This document shows, piece after piece, positions 50,634 through 59,621 of a stretch of DNA of 64,000 nucleotides. The DNA comes from Streptomyces actuosus. Lineage in GTDB: Bacteria; Actinomycetota; Actinomycetes; Streptomycetales; Streptomycetaceae. Where the stretch lies: the NCBI RefSeq assembly GCF_016921115.1, contig NZ_JAFFZS010000014.1:124001-188000 (forward strand), in the 5' to 3' direction. Below the pieces are notes generated by a model. That model was not told the DNA's origin. It saw only the letters and a list, made by a program, of their open reading frames with translations, and ran no database searches. The translations under genes were made by a program, and so were the position numbers. The first letter of the stretch is position 1, and the number at the start of each line of letters is the position of its first letter.

Positions 50634-51717
50634 CCGAGGCAAACCCCGCGGCGTGCCCGCCGACGCCACGGACAACCTCCTGCCCACCGGAGCGCGCCGC
50701 GCCTCCACCCCGTCGAGCGGACGCAGCCGTGCCGATCGGCGCAAGCTGCAGAGGAAGGTCAAGCGCAGGCGCAGGCGCGGCGCCGTCAAGGAGATACCCC
50801 TTCTTGTCGGTGTCGCGGTGCTGATCGCGCTCGTGCTGAAGACCTTCCTCGTCCAGGCGTTCGTGATCCCCTCGGGCTCCATGGAGCAGACGATCCGCAT
50901 CGGCGACCGGGTCCTGGTCGACAAGTTCACCCCGTGGTTCGGATCCCGGCCGCAGCGCGGGGACGTCGTGGTGTTCAAGGACCCCGGCGGCTGGCTGAAG
51001 GACGAGCAGACCACCACCAAGAAGGACGACCCCATCGTCGTCAAGCAGGTCAAGGAAGGCCTCACCTTCATCGGCCTGCTGCCGTCCGACAACGAGAAGG
51101 ACCTCATCAAGCGGGTCGTCGGCGTCGGCGGGGACCACGTCAAGTGCTGCGACGCGCAAGGGCGTATCACCGTCAACGACGTTCCCCTGAACGAGGACTA
51201 CCTGTACCCCGGCAACGCCCCCTCCGACACACCCTTCGACATCACCGTCCCCGAGGGGCGCCTGTGGGTGATGGGCGATCACCGCGCCAACTCCGCGGAC
51301 TCCCGCTTCCACCAGGACATGGACTACGGCGGCACGGTCTCCGAGGACGAGGTCGTCGGGCGCGCCATGGTGATCGCCTGGCCGATGGGCCACTGGAGCA
51401 CGCTGAACGAACCGAAGGCGTTCGCCGCGGTGACCGACGCGGCCCCCGGGTCGAACGTCGCGGCACGGTCGTCGCATAGGGTTGCCCACGACGATGTGAA
51501 CGAAGCGGTCCCTCTCCCGACCCCTGCGGAACTCCCGCTCGTTATGGGAGTGGTGGGCCTGCGCCGTGTACGGGGCAGGCGGCGGCAGAGAGTGAGGAGT
51601 TGGCGTGGGGGATGTGGCGGTTGGCGCACGGTCCGGACACGATGGCGAGGAGCACCCCGGGCGCCCCGTGGAGTCGGCCGCGCCGGCTGCGGACAGCGCC
51701 ATGACCTCCGGGAGTGA
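50626..51717 (+). CDS. sipX: type I signal peptidase, second of four
   Basis: This 363-residue signal peptidase has a basic N-terminal cytoplasmic part, a membrane helix IPLLVGVAVLIALVLKTFLV, the serine motif IPSGSMEQTIRIGDR and the lysine motif DLIKRVVGVGGD. The C-terminal 70 residues after the catalytic domain become Arg-rich and overlap the start of the next gene by 113 bp. This tail is either a genuine membrane-proximal segment or read-through of a gene that once ended earlier. The order suggests SipX. Confidence 0.87.
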   Translation: MGNRGKPRGVPADATDNLLPTGARRASTPSSGRSRADRRKLQRKVKRRRRRGAVKEIPLLVGVAVLIALVLKTFLVQAFVIPSGSMEQTIRIGDRVLVDKFTPWFGSRPQRGDVVVFKDPGGWLKDEQTTTKKDDPIVVKQVKEGLTFIGLLPSDNEKDLIKRVVGVGGDHVKCCDAQGRITVNDVPLNEDYLYPGNAPSDTPFDITVPEGRLWVMGDHRANSADSRFHQDMDYGGTVSEDEVVGRAMVIAWPMGHWSTLNEPKAFAAVTDAAPGSNVAARSSHRVAHDDVNEAVPLPTPAELPLVMGVVGLRRVRGRRRQRVRSWRGGCGGWRTVRTRWRGAPRAPRGVGRAGCGQRHDLRE

Positions 51718-52576
51718 CGGGACGGCGGCCGGGGACGACACCCCGGCGGACGACCGGGACAGGACCGGGGACGGCGACGCGGGTGCCGGCGACTCGGGCG
51801 CGCCGAGGAAGCCGCGACCGTTCTGGAAGGAGCTGCCGCTCCTGATCGGTATCGCGCTCGTGCTGGCGCTGCTGATCAAGACGTTCCTGGTGCAGGCTTT
51901 CTCGATCCCGTCGGAGTCCATGCAGGACACTCTGCAGAAGGGCGACCGGGTCCTGGTGGACAAGCTCACGCCCTGGTTCGGCTCCGAGCCCGAGCGCGGC
52001 GAGGTCGTCGTCTTCCACGACCCGGACAACTGGCTGGCCGGTGAACCCACGCCCAGGCCGAACCCCCTGCAGAAGGTCCTCAGCTGGATCGGCCTGATGC
52101 CCTCCGCGGAGGAGAAGGACCTGATCAAGCGGGTCGTCGCCGTCGGCGGCGACACCGTCTCCTGCAAGGGCACCGGCCCGCTCACGATCAACGGCCACGC
52201 GCTGAACGAGCCGTACGTCTACCCCGGCAACACGCCGTGCAGCGACGACGAGGGCGGCCAGTTCACCGTGAAGGTTCCCAAGGGCTTCATCTGGGTCATG
52301 GGCGACCACCGGCAGAACTCCCGGGACTCGCGCTACAACCAGAACGACAAGAACCACGGCTTCGTCCCCGTCGACAAGGTCGTCGGCCGCGCCGTCGTCC
52401 GCGCCTGGCCGATCAACCGCTGGGGCACGCTGCCCATCCCCGACACCTTCGACCAGCCGGGCCTGGGCGACCAGTCCTCGTCCGCCGCGCCTCTGACGGC
52501 CGCCCCGGACGCGCTCGTCCTGGCCGGTGCGGTGCCGGTGGCGCTGCGGCGGCGCCGCAGGTCGCGGAGGGACTGA
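51605..52576 (+). CDS. sipY: type I signal peptidase, third of four
   Basis: This 323-residue peptidase has a 70-residue acidic Gly/Asp-rich N terminus, a membrane helix LPLLIGIALVLALLIKTFLV, IPSESMQDTLQKGDR with the catalytic serine, DLIKRVVAVGGD with the lysine, and a second hydrophobic helix near the C terminus followed by RRRRRSRRD. The C-terminal helix puts the tail in the cytoplasm. GAGGAG precedes the GTG by 6 bases, inside the end of the previous gene. SipY is the major S. lividans peptidase; the name is given by order. Confidence 0.87.
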   Translation: MGDVAVGARSGHDGEEHPGRPVESAAPAADSAMTSGSDGTAAGDDTPADDRDRTGDGDAGAGDSGAPRKPRPFWKELPLLIGIALVLALLIKTFLVQAFSIPSESMQDTLQKGDRVLVDKLTPWFGSEPERGEVVVFHDPDNWLAGEPTPRPNPLQKVLSWIGLMPSAEEKDLIKRVVAVGGDTVSCKGTGPLTINGHALNEPYVYPGNTPCSDDEGGQFTVKVPKGFIWVMGDHRQNSRDSRYNQNDKNHGFVPVDKVVGRAVVRAWPINRWGTLPIPDTFDQPGLGDQSSSAAPLTAAPDALVLAGAVPVALRRRRRSRRD

Positions 52577-52704
52577 CGCCCCGGCGGAGCCGCGGGGCGG
52601 GTCCCGCTCCCGGCCCCGGGCCCGTCCCCGACGGGGACGCGGCATGGGCACTTCTTGACCTTCGCCGTGCGCCCGACGGGGTGGGCCGCACTCGTACCGA
52701 CCGG

Positions 52705-52710
52705 TAGGGT
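52705..52710 (+). promoter_or_regulatory. -10 element of the fourth signal peptidase, leaderless
   Basis: TAGGGT lies 8 bases before the ATG at 52719, so the transcript should begin at or just before the start codon. This agrees with published S. lividans data in which sipZ begins a second operon with three unrelated genes. Confidence 0.5.
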
Positions 52711-52718
52711 GCGGGTCC

Positions 52719-53495
52719 ATGAGCGGCGAGAGCACGATACGCACGGCGGCGTCCCGGCCCGGCGGAACGGCGGGCGGCCGGCTGGGGCACCGGCTGTCCG
52801 GGCTGGCCGTGGCGCTGGGCCTGGTGCTGTTCCTGGGCGGTTTCGTCTGGGCGGCGCTGGTCTACCGGCCGTACACCGTGCCGACCAGTTCGATGGCCCC
52901 GACGATCGGCGTCGGCGACCGGGTGCTGGCGCAGAAGGTCGACGGCGCCGACGTCCGCCGCGGTGACGTCGTCGTCTTCCGTGACAAGACCTGGGTGACC
53001 AACGCCCCCGTGGTCAAGCGGGTCGTCGCGGTCGGCGGCGACACCGTCTCCTGTTGCACCGACGGCAAGCTGACCGTGAACGGGCGGCAGATCGACGAGC
53101 CCTACCTGCCGGCCGGCAGCCTGGCCGAGATCACGAACTTCCCCACCGTGAAGGTGCCCGAGGGGCGCCTGTTCCTGCTCGGGGACGAGCGGCGCGGCTC
53201 CCTGGACTCCACCGCCCACCTCACCGACGCGGCCGGCGGCACCGTGGCGCGCAGCGCCGTCACCGCCCGCGTCGACGCCGTGGTCTGGCCCATGGACGGC
53301 ATGCTGAAGCGTCCCACGGGCTTCGAGACCCTCGGCACGCTGTCGCAGCCGGGCCCCCTGCGGACCCTCGGCGCGCTGATCGTGGCCGGGGCGGTGCTCG
53401 TGCTCGGCGGTGGCGCCTACGGCCCTGTCGCCAAGCGGCTCGGGGGCGGGGCCCGCTCCCGTTCGCGGACGACGGAGCCCGCCGGTGCCCGCTGA
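52719..53495 (+). CDS. sipZ: type I signal peptidase, fourth of four
   Basis: This 258-residue peptidase has an N-terminal helix GLAVALGLVLFLGGFVWAALV, the serine motif VPTSSMAPTIGVGDRVLA (an SSM rather than GSM form), the lysine motif PVVKRVVAVGGD and a C-terminal helix before the tail. It is more divergent than the other three. It starts a separate operon with the NUDIX gene, which overlaps its end by 11 bp. Confidence 0.87.
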   Translation: MSGESTIRTAASRPGGTAGGRLGHRLSGLAVALGLVLFLGGFVWAALVYRPYTVPTSSMAPTIGVGDRVLAQKVDGADVRRGDVVVFRDKTWVTNAPVVKRVVAVGGDTVSCCTDGKLTVNGRQIDEPYLPAGSLAEITNFPTVKVPEGRLFLLGDERRGSLDSTAHLTDAAGGTVARSAVTARVDAVVWPMDGMLKRPTGFETLGTLSQPGPLRTLGALIVAGAVLVLGGGAYGPVAKRLGGGARSRSRTTEPAGAR

Positions 53496-53973
53496 GCCGC
53501 GCCGGGTGGCCCGGGTGGTGCTGCTCGACCCGGCCGACCGTGTCCTGCTGCTGCACGGCCACGAGCCGGACGACCCCGCCGACGACTGGTGGTTCACGCC
53601 GGGCGGCGGGGTGGAGGGCGACGAGACCCGTGAGGAGGCCGCGCTGCGGGAACTCGCGGAGGAGACCGGCATCACCGACGTGGAACTGGGCCCGGTGCTG
53701 TGGCGGCGGCAGTGCTCGTTCCCGTTCGCGGGCCGCCGATGGGACCAGGACGAGTGGTACTACCTGGCCCGCACGACGACCACCGTGACCCGGGCCACGG
53801 CTCTGACGGAGCTGGAGCGGCGCAGTGTGGCCGGGGCGAGGTGGTGGACCTGTGCCGAACTGACCGGGTCGCATGAGACCGTGTATCCGACCAGACTCGC
53901 CGAGCTGTTTCGCAGGCTGCTCGACGAAGGTCCCCCGGCCGGGCCCGTGACCCTGGAGACGGAAATCGTCTAG
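53485..53973 (+). CDS. NUDIX hydrolase
   Basis: This 162-residue hydrolase has the complete Nudix box, GGGVEGDETREEAALREL followed by AEETGI, which binds metal and cleaves a nucleoside diphosphate linked to another group. The substrate is unknown; a house-cleaning role against damaged nucleotides is possible. The GTG at 53485 follows GGAG by 8 bases and lies inside the end of the preceding signal peptidase gene. Confidence 0.88.
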   Translation: MPAEPRRVARVVLLDPADRVLLLHGHEPDDPADDWWFTPGGGVEGDETREEAALRELAEETGITDVELGPVLWRRQCSFPFAGRRWDQDEWYYLARTTTTVTRATALTELERRSVAGARWWTCAELTGSHETVYPTRLAELFRRLLDEGPPAGPVTLETEIV

Positions 53974-54029
53974 GGGCGCGGAGGACTGGCGCACAATGGG
54001 GGGACCGCACGGCTGAAGGGGAACATGCC

Positions 54030-54338
54030 ATGAGCGCCGAGGACCTCGAGAAGTACGAGACCGAGATGGAGCTGAAGCTCTACCGGGAGTACCGCGATGT
54101 CGTCGGGCTGTTCAAATACGTGATCGAGACCGAGCGGCGGTTCTACCTCACCAACGACTACGAGATGCAGGTGCACTCGGTCCAGGGGGAGGTGTTCTTC
54201 GAGGTCTCGATGGCAGATGCCTGGGTGTGGGACATGTACCGGCCCGCGCGCTTCGTCAAGCAGGTGCGGGTGCTCACGTTCAAGGACGTGAACATCGAGG
54301 AGCTGAACAAGAGCGATCTGGAGCTCCCGAGCAGCTGA
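54030..54338 (+). CDS. DUF2469 family protein
   Basis: This 102-residue acidic protein of the actinobacterial DUF2469 family begins MSAEDLEKYETEMELKLYREY and contains RRFYLTNDYEMQVHS and DAWVWDMYRPARFVK. The family is nearly universal in actinobacteria and has no established role. AAGGGGAA precedes the ATG. It sits between the sipZ-NUDIX pair and yraN, the usual Streptomyces order. Confidence 0.9.
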   Translation: MSAEDLEKYETEMELKLYREYRDVVGLFKYVIETERRFYLTNDYEMQVHSVQGEVFFEVSMADAWVWDMYRPARFVKQVRVLTFKDVNIEELNKSDLELPSS

Positions 54339-54444
54339 GGTCACCCGCACGGGTGGGGAGGTTCTCCACAACCGCCGAGTAACCCACCAAGATCCACCAC
54401 GGGGTCGAGGATGCGTGACGGTGGGCACCGGAGGTGGTGCCGAC

Positions 54445-54816
54445 ATGAACACCCAGCAGGCACGCAGTGCGCTCGGCAGGTACGGAGAGACGCTGGCCGC
54501 CCGGCGGCTGGCTGCGTCCGGAATGGCGGTCCTGGAGCGCAACTGGCGCTGCGGCAGGACCGGTGAGGTCGACATCCTCGCCCGGGACGGCGACGTCCTC
54601 GTCCTGTGCGAGGTGAAGACCCGCAGGGGCGGCTCCTTCGAGCACCCGATGGCCGCCGTCACCCAGCAGAAGGCCGAGCGGCTCCGGACCCTGGCCGAGC
54701 GATGGATCCAGGCACACGGGGGAGCCCCACCGGGCGGCGTCCGCATCGACCTGGTCGGCGTGGTCCTGCCCGCGCGCGGGGCACCCGTCGTCGAGCACGT
54801 GCGGGGGGTGGCCTGA
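54445..54816 (+). CDS. YraN (UPF0102) family endonuclease-like protein
   Basis: This 123-residue protein has the restriction-endonuclease-like fold of UPF0102: ALGRYGETLAARRL, then GEVDILARDGDVLVLCEVKTRR with the D...E-x-K metal-site pattern. Family members are linked to recombination and lie by comM and dprA. The ATG at 54445 follows GGAGG by 9 bases; the GTG at 54415 has no ribosome site. One base separates its stop from the ComM-like gene. Confidence 0.87.
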   Translation: MNTQQARSALGRYGETLAARRLAASGMAVLERNWRCGRTGEVDILARDGDVLVLCEVKTRRGGSFEHPMAAVTQQKAERLRTLAERWIQAHGGAPPGGVRIDLVGVVLPARGAPVVEHVRGVA

Positions 54817-54817
54817 C

Positions 54818-56461
54818 ATGGGCTTCGCACGCACCTGCTCCGTGGCCCTCGTCGGCGTCGAGGGCGTGGTCGTCGAGGTCCAGGCCGACCTCGAACCGGG
54901 CGTCGCCGCGTTCACCCTGGTGGGCCTCCCGGACAAGAGCCTGACGGAGAGCCGGGACCGGGTGCGGTCGGCGGTGGTGAACTCGGGCGGTGCATGGCCG
55001 CAGAAGAAGCTCACCGTCGGGCTCAGCCCGGCATCGGTGCCCAAGGCGGGCAGCGGCTTCGACCTCGCCGTGGCCTGCGCCGTCCTCGGCGCGGCGGAAC
55101 GCATCGACCCGCGCGTGCTCGCCGACGTCGTGATGATCGGCGAGCTCGGCCTGGACGGGCGGGTGCGGCCGGTGCGCGGCATCCTGCCGGCCGTCCTGGC
55201 CGCCGCGGACGCCGGGTACGAGCAGGTGGTCGTGCCCGAGAGCGCGGCCGCGGAGGCATCGCTGGTGCCCGGCGTGTCGGTGCTCGGGGTGCGCAGCCTG
55301 CGCCAGCTGGTCGCCGTCCTGGCCGACGAGCCCGTCCGCGAGGAGCCGACCGACGAGCAGGGACGCCCGGACCCGCTCCTGGCCGGACTGCGTCTGCCGG
55401 GCACGGGCGCGGCCACCGGCCTGCACGGTCCGGATGCCGCCCGGCCGGACCGGGGCCACGACTTTGCCGACGCCGCCGACCTCGCCGACGTCGTCGGCCA
55501 GACCGTCGCGCGCACGGCCGTGGAAGTGGCGGCGGCGGGCGGGCACCACCTGTTCCTCGAAGGCCCCCCGGGAGCCGGCAAGACCATGCTGGCCGAGCGG
55601 CTGCCCACCGTCCTGCCGCCCCTGGACCGGCAGGAGTCCCTGGAGGTCACGGCGGTGCACTCGGTCGCCGGACTGCTGCCACCGGGCAGGCCCCTGATCG
55701 ACGTGGCACCGTACTGCGCCCCGCACCACTCGGCCACCCTTCAGGCCCTCGTCGGCGGCGGCCCGGGCATCGCCCGGCCGGGCGCGGTGTCCCTCGCCCA
55801 TCGGGGTGTGCTCTTTCTCGACGAGAGTCCGGAGTTCGGCAGTCGTGCGCTCGACGCCCTGCGCCAGCCGCTGGAGGCCGGGCACGTGGTGATCGCGCGC
55901 AGCGCGGGCGTGGTGCGCTTTCCGGCGAGGTTCCTCATGGTCCTGGCGGCGAATCCGTGCCCCTGCGGCCGGTTCTCGCAGCGCGACATGTCCTGCGAGT
56001 GCCCGCCCTCGGCGGTCCGCCGCTACCAGGCCAGGCTCTCCGGCCCGCTGCTCGACCGCGTCGACCTGCGTGTCGAGGTGGACCCGGTCGGCCGGGCCGA
56101 GCTCGTTCAGCGCGGCGCGGGTGGCGAGTCCACGGCCACGGTCGCCGACCGGGTGCGGGCCGCCCGGGAGCGAGCGGCGGCGCGGTTCGCCGGCACCCCC
56201 TGGCGCACCAACAGCGAGGTGCCGGGCCGTGAGCTGCGCAGCCGCTGGCACGCCGGGCCCGGCGCCCTGGACGACGCCGAGCGCAGCCTCGAACGCGGGA
56301 TGCTCACGGCCCGGGGGCTCGACCGGGTGCTGCGCGTGGCCTGGACCGTCGCCGACCTCGTCGGCCACGACCGGCCCGACGCGGCGGACGTCGCCCTGGC
56401 CCTGCACCTGCGCACCGGTGTGCCGCGCGGCGTGCCGATGACCCTCGGAGCCCGCGCATGA
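54818..56461 (+). CDS. YifB/ComM-family AAA+ (Mg-chelatase-like) ATPase
   Basis: This 547-residue AAA+ protein has an N-terminal Lon-like substrate fold (residues 1-165, including GLPDKSLTESRDRVRSA), the Walker A GPPGAGKTMLAERLP near residue 250, the Walker B GVLFLDESPEF near residue 329, and a C-terminal chelatase-type lid. ComM is a branch-migration helicase for integrating transforming DNA in Vibrio. It overlaps dprA by 4 bp (ATGA), so the pair may act on single-strand DNA, although Streptomyces is not known to be naturally competent. Confidence 0.88.
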   Translation: MGFARTCSVALVGVEGVVVEVQADLEPGVAAFTLVGLPDKSLTESRDRVRSAVVNSGGAWPQKKLTVGLSPASVPKAGSGFDLAVACAVLGAAERIDPRVLADVVMIGELGLDGRVRPVRGILPAVLAAADAGYEQVVVPESAAAEASLVPGVSVLGVRSLRQLVAVLADEPVREEPTDEQGRPDPLLAGLRLPGTGAATGLHGPDAARPDRGHDFADAADLADVVGQTVARTAVEVAAAGGHHLFLEGPPGAGKTMLAERLPTVLPPLDRQESLEVTAVHSVAGLLPPGRPLIDVAPYCAPHHSATLQALVGGGPGIARPGAVSLAHRGVLFLDESPEFGSRALDALRQPLEAGHVVIARSAGVVRFPARFLMVLAANPCPCGRFSQRDMSCECPPSAVRRYQARLSGPLLDRVDLRVEVDPVGRAELVQRGAGGESTATVADRVRAARERAAARFAGTPWRTNSEVPGRELRSRWHAGPGALDDAERSLERGMLTARGLDRVLRVAWTVADLVGHDRPDAADVALALHLRTGVPRGVPMTLGARA

Positions 56462-57615
56462 CCGGGGTGGCCGACGACGACGAACTGCTCGGCCGAGTCT
56501 TCCTCACCAGGGTGGTCGAACCGGGGGACCGGGCCGGCGGGCGGTGGGTGCGCCGGTTCGGGGTGGCGGAGGTGGTGCGCAGGTTGCGGGGGCGAGGCGC
56601 GGCGCTGCCGGGCGTGAGCGGGCAGCGCTGGGCCGGGTTGCGGGCGCGGGCCGCACTGGCCGATCCCGGGCGCGACCTCGACGCCGCACGACGAGCAGGG
56701 GTGCGGTTCGTCGCACCCGGGGACACCGAGTGGCCGGGCCGGCTGGACGACCTGGGCGACGCCCGGCCGCTGGGCCTGTGGGTGCGCGGGAGGCCCAGCC
56801 TGCGGATGTGGGCGCTGCAGTCGGTCGCCGTCGTCGGCGCCCGCGCCTGCACCGAGTACGGCGCCCACATGGCGGCCACCCTCGCCGCCGGCCTCGCCGA
56901 ACACGGGTGGGTCGTGGTCTCCGGCGGGGCCTACGGCATCGACGGCGCCGCCCACCGAGGCGCCCTCGGCGCGGGCGGCGCCACCGTCGCGGTCCTGGCC
57001 TGCGGCGTGGACCGGCCCTATCCGGCCGGGCACGCACAGCTGATCGCGCGCATCGCGGAACAGGGCCTCGTGGTGGGAGAGTTGCCGCCCGGCTGCCATC
57101 CCACGCCCACCAGATTCGTGCTGCGCAACCGTGTCATCGCCGCCCTCACCGCGGGCACTGTCGTCGTCGAGGCGGCGCACCGCAGCGGCTCGCTGGTCAC
57201 GGCCCGCGCGGCCCAGCGCCTGGGCCGGCACACCATGGGCGTGCCGGGACCGGCCACGAGCGGCCTCTCCGCGGGGGTGCACGAACTTCTGCGCGGGGAG
57301 GCGGTACTGGTCACCGACCCCGCGGAGGTCGTCGAACAGGTCGGCGCCATGGGGGAACTGGCTCCCCTGCGGCGCGGGCCCGTGCTCCCGCGAGACCTGC
57401 TGGAACCGGCCGCCCGAGCCGTCCTGGCCGCCCTTCCCGGCGGCCTGCCGGCCACACCGTGCGACATCGCCCGTGCCGCCCAGACCACCACGGAGGACGC
57501 GGTCGCGAGATTGTACGAACTACGAGCACTTGGATACGTCGAACGACTCGGCGACGGCTGGAAGTTGACACGCCAGGCGGTGATCTCCGCCCGGGGCGGT
57601 CCAGGCCCGTCCTGA
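56458..57615 (+). CDS. dprA: DNA processing protein DprA
   Basis: This 385-residue protein has the Rossmann-like DprA core, SVAVVGARACTEYG and VVVSGGAYGIDGAAHRGAL, with GTVVVEAAHRSGSLVTARAA following, and a C-terminal winged helix near residues 320-385. DprA loads RecA on single-strand DNA. The ATG overlaps the ComM-like stop. In S. coelicolor an integrated element lies between dprA and whiG; here only 281 bp separate them, and no att-like duplication is visible. Confidence 0.92.
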   Translation: MTGVADDDELLGRVFLTRVVEPGDRAGGRWVRRFGVAEVVRRLRGRGAALPGVSGQRWAGLRARAALADPGRDLDAARRAGVRFVAPGDTEWPGRLDDLGDARPLGLWVRGRPSLRMWALQSVAVVGARACTEYGAHMAATLAAGLAEHGWVVVSGGAYGIDGAAHRGALGAGGATVAVLACGVDRPYPAGHAQLIARIAEQGLVVGELPPGCHPTPTRFVLRNRVIAALTAGTVVVEAAHRSGSLVTARAAQRLGRHTMGVPGPATSGLSAGVHELLRGEAVLVTDPAEVVEQVGAMGELAPLRRGPVLPRDLLEPAARAVLAALPGGLPATPCDIARAAQTTTEDAVARLYELRALGYVERLGDGWKLTRQAVISARGGPGPS

Positions 57616-57896
57616 CCGAGCGTGTTCGGCCGTCCGGGGGACCCCCGAAATCCTTGCGGTGTGCGGCAGTTGACGCTCCGTCGCGTCACGGAGAGCTACC
57701 GCGGCGGAACGGCCGGGGGTCTCCGGTGACACCTTCGTGCGGGGATCGAGCCTTGCTCTTCGCGCACCGCGACCGGCCAGTCACGCTACGCTCACGAGGA
57801 TTCCGGCACACACCGGCGACTCGACATCAGACCGACGGCTCACCCAAGCAACCCCCACCCCGGCCCACTTCACGGCAGAACGGCACAAGGCGACGA
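57616..57896 (+). promoter_or_regulatory. dprA-whiG intergenic region
   Basis: This 281-base region likely holds the whiG promoter. TACGCT at 57787-57792 is a possible -10 without a clear -35. No gene is visible and no tRNA or direct repeat marks an integration site. Confidence 0.3.
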
Positions 57897-58739
57897 ATGC
57901 CCCAGCACACCTCCGGCTCCGACCGGGCGGCGGTCCCGCCGGCCGCCCGCGACGGTGGCAGCGTGCGGCCTCCCGCTCCCTCCACGCTCGAGGAGCTCTG
58001 GCGCTCGTACAAGGCGACGGGAGACGAACGGCTGCGGGAGCAGCTGATCCTGCACTACTCGCCGCTCGTCAAGTACGTGGCGGGCCGGGTGAGCGTCGGC
58101 CTGCCGCCCAACGTCGAGCAGGCCGACTTCGTCTCTTCCGGAGTCTTCGGGCTGATCGACGCGATCGAGAAGTTCGACGTCGACCGGGAGATCAAGTTCG
58201 AGACGTACGCGATCACCCGCATCCGCGGCGCGATGATCGACGAACTGCGGGCGCTGGACTGGATCCCGAGGTCGGTGCGGCAGAAGGCACGCAATGTGGA
58301 GCGGGCCTACGCCACCCTGGAAGCACGTCTGCGGCGTACGCCCACCGAGCAGGAGGTGGCCGCCGAACTCGGCATCGGCGTGGACGAACTGCACGCGGTG
58401 TTCAGTCAGTTGTCGCTGGCCAACGTGGTCGCTCTGGAGGAGCTGCTGCACGTCGGCGGTGACGGCGGTGACGGACTGAGCGTCATGGACACCCTGGAGG
58501 ACACCGCCGCCGACAATCCCGTGGAGGTGGCCGAGGACCGCGAGCTGCGGAGGTTCCTGGCACGGGCCATCAACACCTTGCCCGAGCGGGAGAAGACGGT
58601 GGTCACGCTGTACTACTACGAGGGGCTGACCCTGGCCGAGATCGGGAACGTGCTCGGGGTCACCGAGAGCCGTGTCAGCCAGATCCACACCAAGTCCGTG
58701 CTCCAGCTGCGCGCCAAGCTGGCCGGCTTCGGGCGGTGA
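57897..58739 (+). CDS. whiG: sporulation sigma factor WhiG
   Basis: This 280-residue FliA-type sigma factor commits aerial hyphae to sporulation. Region 2 has SPLVKYVAGRVSVGLPPN and DFVSSGVFGLIDAIEKFD, region 3 has RTPTEQEVAAELGI, and region 4 has TLAEIGNVLGVTESRVSQIHTK. The length matches S. coelicolor WhiG. The 36 N-terminal residues are Ser/Pro-rich and variable. AAGG precedes the ATG by 6 bases. It is preceded by 281 bp and followed by a TetR gene with its own promoter. Confidence 0.96.
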   Translation: MPQHTSGSDRAAVPPAARDGGSVRPPAPSTLEELWRSYKATGDERLREQLILHYSPLVKYVAGRVSVGLPPNVEQADFVSSGVFGLIDAIEKFDVDREIKFETYAITRIRGAMIDELRALDWIPRSVRQKARNVERAYATLEARLRRTPTEQEVAAELGIGVDELHAVFSQLSLANVVALEELLHVGGDGGDGLSVMDTLEDTAADNPVEVAEDRELRRFLARAINTLPEREKTVVTLYYYEGLTLAEIGNVLGVTESRVSQIHTKSVLQLRAKLAGFGR

Positions 58740-58774
58740 CGCCGTACTCACTCCCGCCGAGGGTGATGCGTCCG

Positions 58775-58780
58775 TAGAGT
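58775..58780 (+). promoter_or_regulatory. -10 element of the TetR gene (leaderless)
   Basis: TAGAGT lies 7 bases before GTG 58788, so transcription should start at or near the first base of the gene. This supports 58788 over the alternative GTG at 58779, which would overlap the promoter. Confidence 0.5.
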
Positions 58781-58787
58781 GGTTGAC

Positions 58788-59369
58788 GTGCCAAGGATTC
58801 GAGCGGCCTCCGTGGCCGAGCACCGGTCGATGCAGCGAGCCGCCCTGCTGGACGCGGCCCGGTCGTTGCTGTCCGAAGGCGGGACGGAGGCGCTGACCTT
58901 CCCCGCGCTCGCCGAGCGGACGGGGCTGGCGCGGTCGTCCGTGTACGAGTACTTCCGGTCGCGGGCCGCCGTGGTCGAGGAGCTGTGCGAGGTCGACTTT
59001 CCCGTGTGGGCGGCGGACGTCGCCGAGGCGATGGCGGCGATGGACACGCCCGAGGGCAAGGTCGGCGCGTACGTGCGCAAGCAGTTGGAGCTGGTCGGGG
59101 ACCGGCGGCACCGGGCGGTCGTGGCGATCTCCGCGAGCGAGCTCGACGCCGGGGCGCGCGAGAAGATCCGCGCGGCGCACGGCGGGCTGGTCGCGATGAT
59201 CGTCGAGGCGCTCGGCGAACTGGGGCACGCGGAGCCCCGACTGGCCGCGATGCTCGTCCAGGGCGTCGTGGACGCAGCCGTCCGGCGGGTGGAGCTGGGT
59301 GCCGCCGAGGAGCCGGACGTCATCGCCGCAACGGCGGTGGAACTCGTCCTGCGGGGCGTCCACGGCTGA
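58788..59369 (+). CDS. TetR family transcriptional regulator
   Basis: This 193-residue regulator has a TetR helix-turn-helix with LTFPALAERTGLARSSVYEYF near residues 35-55, and a ligand domain that is Ala-rich and gives no ligand clue. The start was chosen at GTG 58788 by the close -10 element. A similar gene follows whiG in other Streptomyces. Its targets are unknown, and no palindrome stands out nearby. Confidence 0.88.
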   Translation: MPRIRAASVAEHRSMQRAALLDAARSLLSEGGTEALTFPALAERTGLARSSVYEYFRSRAAVVEELCEVDFPVWAADVAEAMAAMDTPEGKVGAYVRKQLELVGDRRHRAVVAISASELDAGAREKIRAAHGGLVAMIVEALGELGHAEPRLAAMLVQGVVDAAVRRVELGAAEEPDVIAATAVELVLRGVHG

Positions 59370-59621
59370 CGGCGGACCCGACGTACGGGCATCCTTCGCC
59401 GCGGTCCCTCCCCCCTTGGGGGAATTTCCGGCCGGGCGGTGTCCCGGGCCCGCGGGCCTCGCGGGCCCCCTCCGACCGGGCCGGGAACGTGCCCCGCCGG
59501 TCGCCGAGGCCCCCCTGCCTGGTCTGTTCCCTCGCCATCGCCGGGCCGTGGCCGGTGCCGTGTCCTCTTGGGACGTCGGGGCCTGACGGTGCGCCGCCGT
59601 GTGCGGCGCCCGCCTTCGGCA

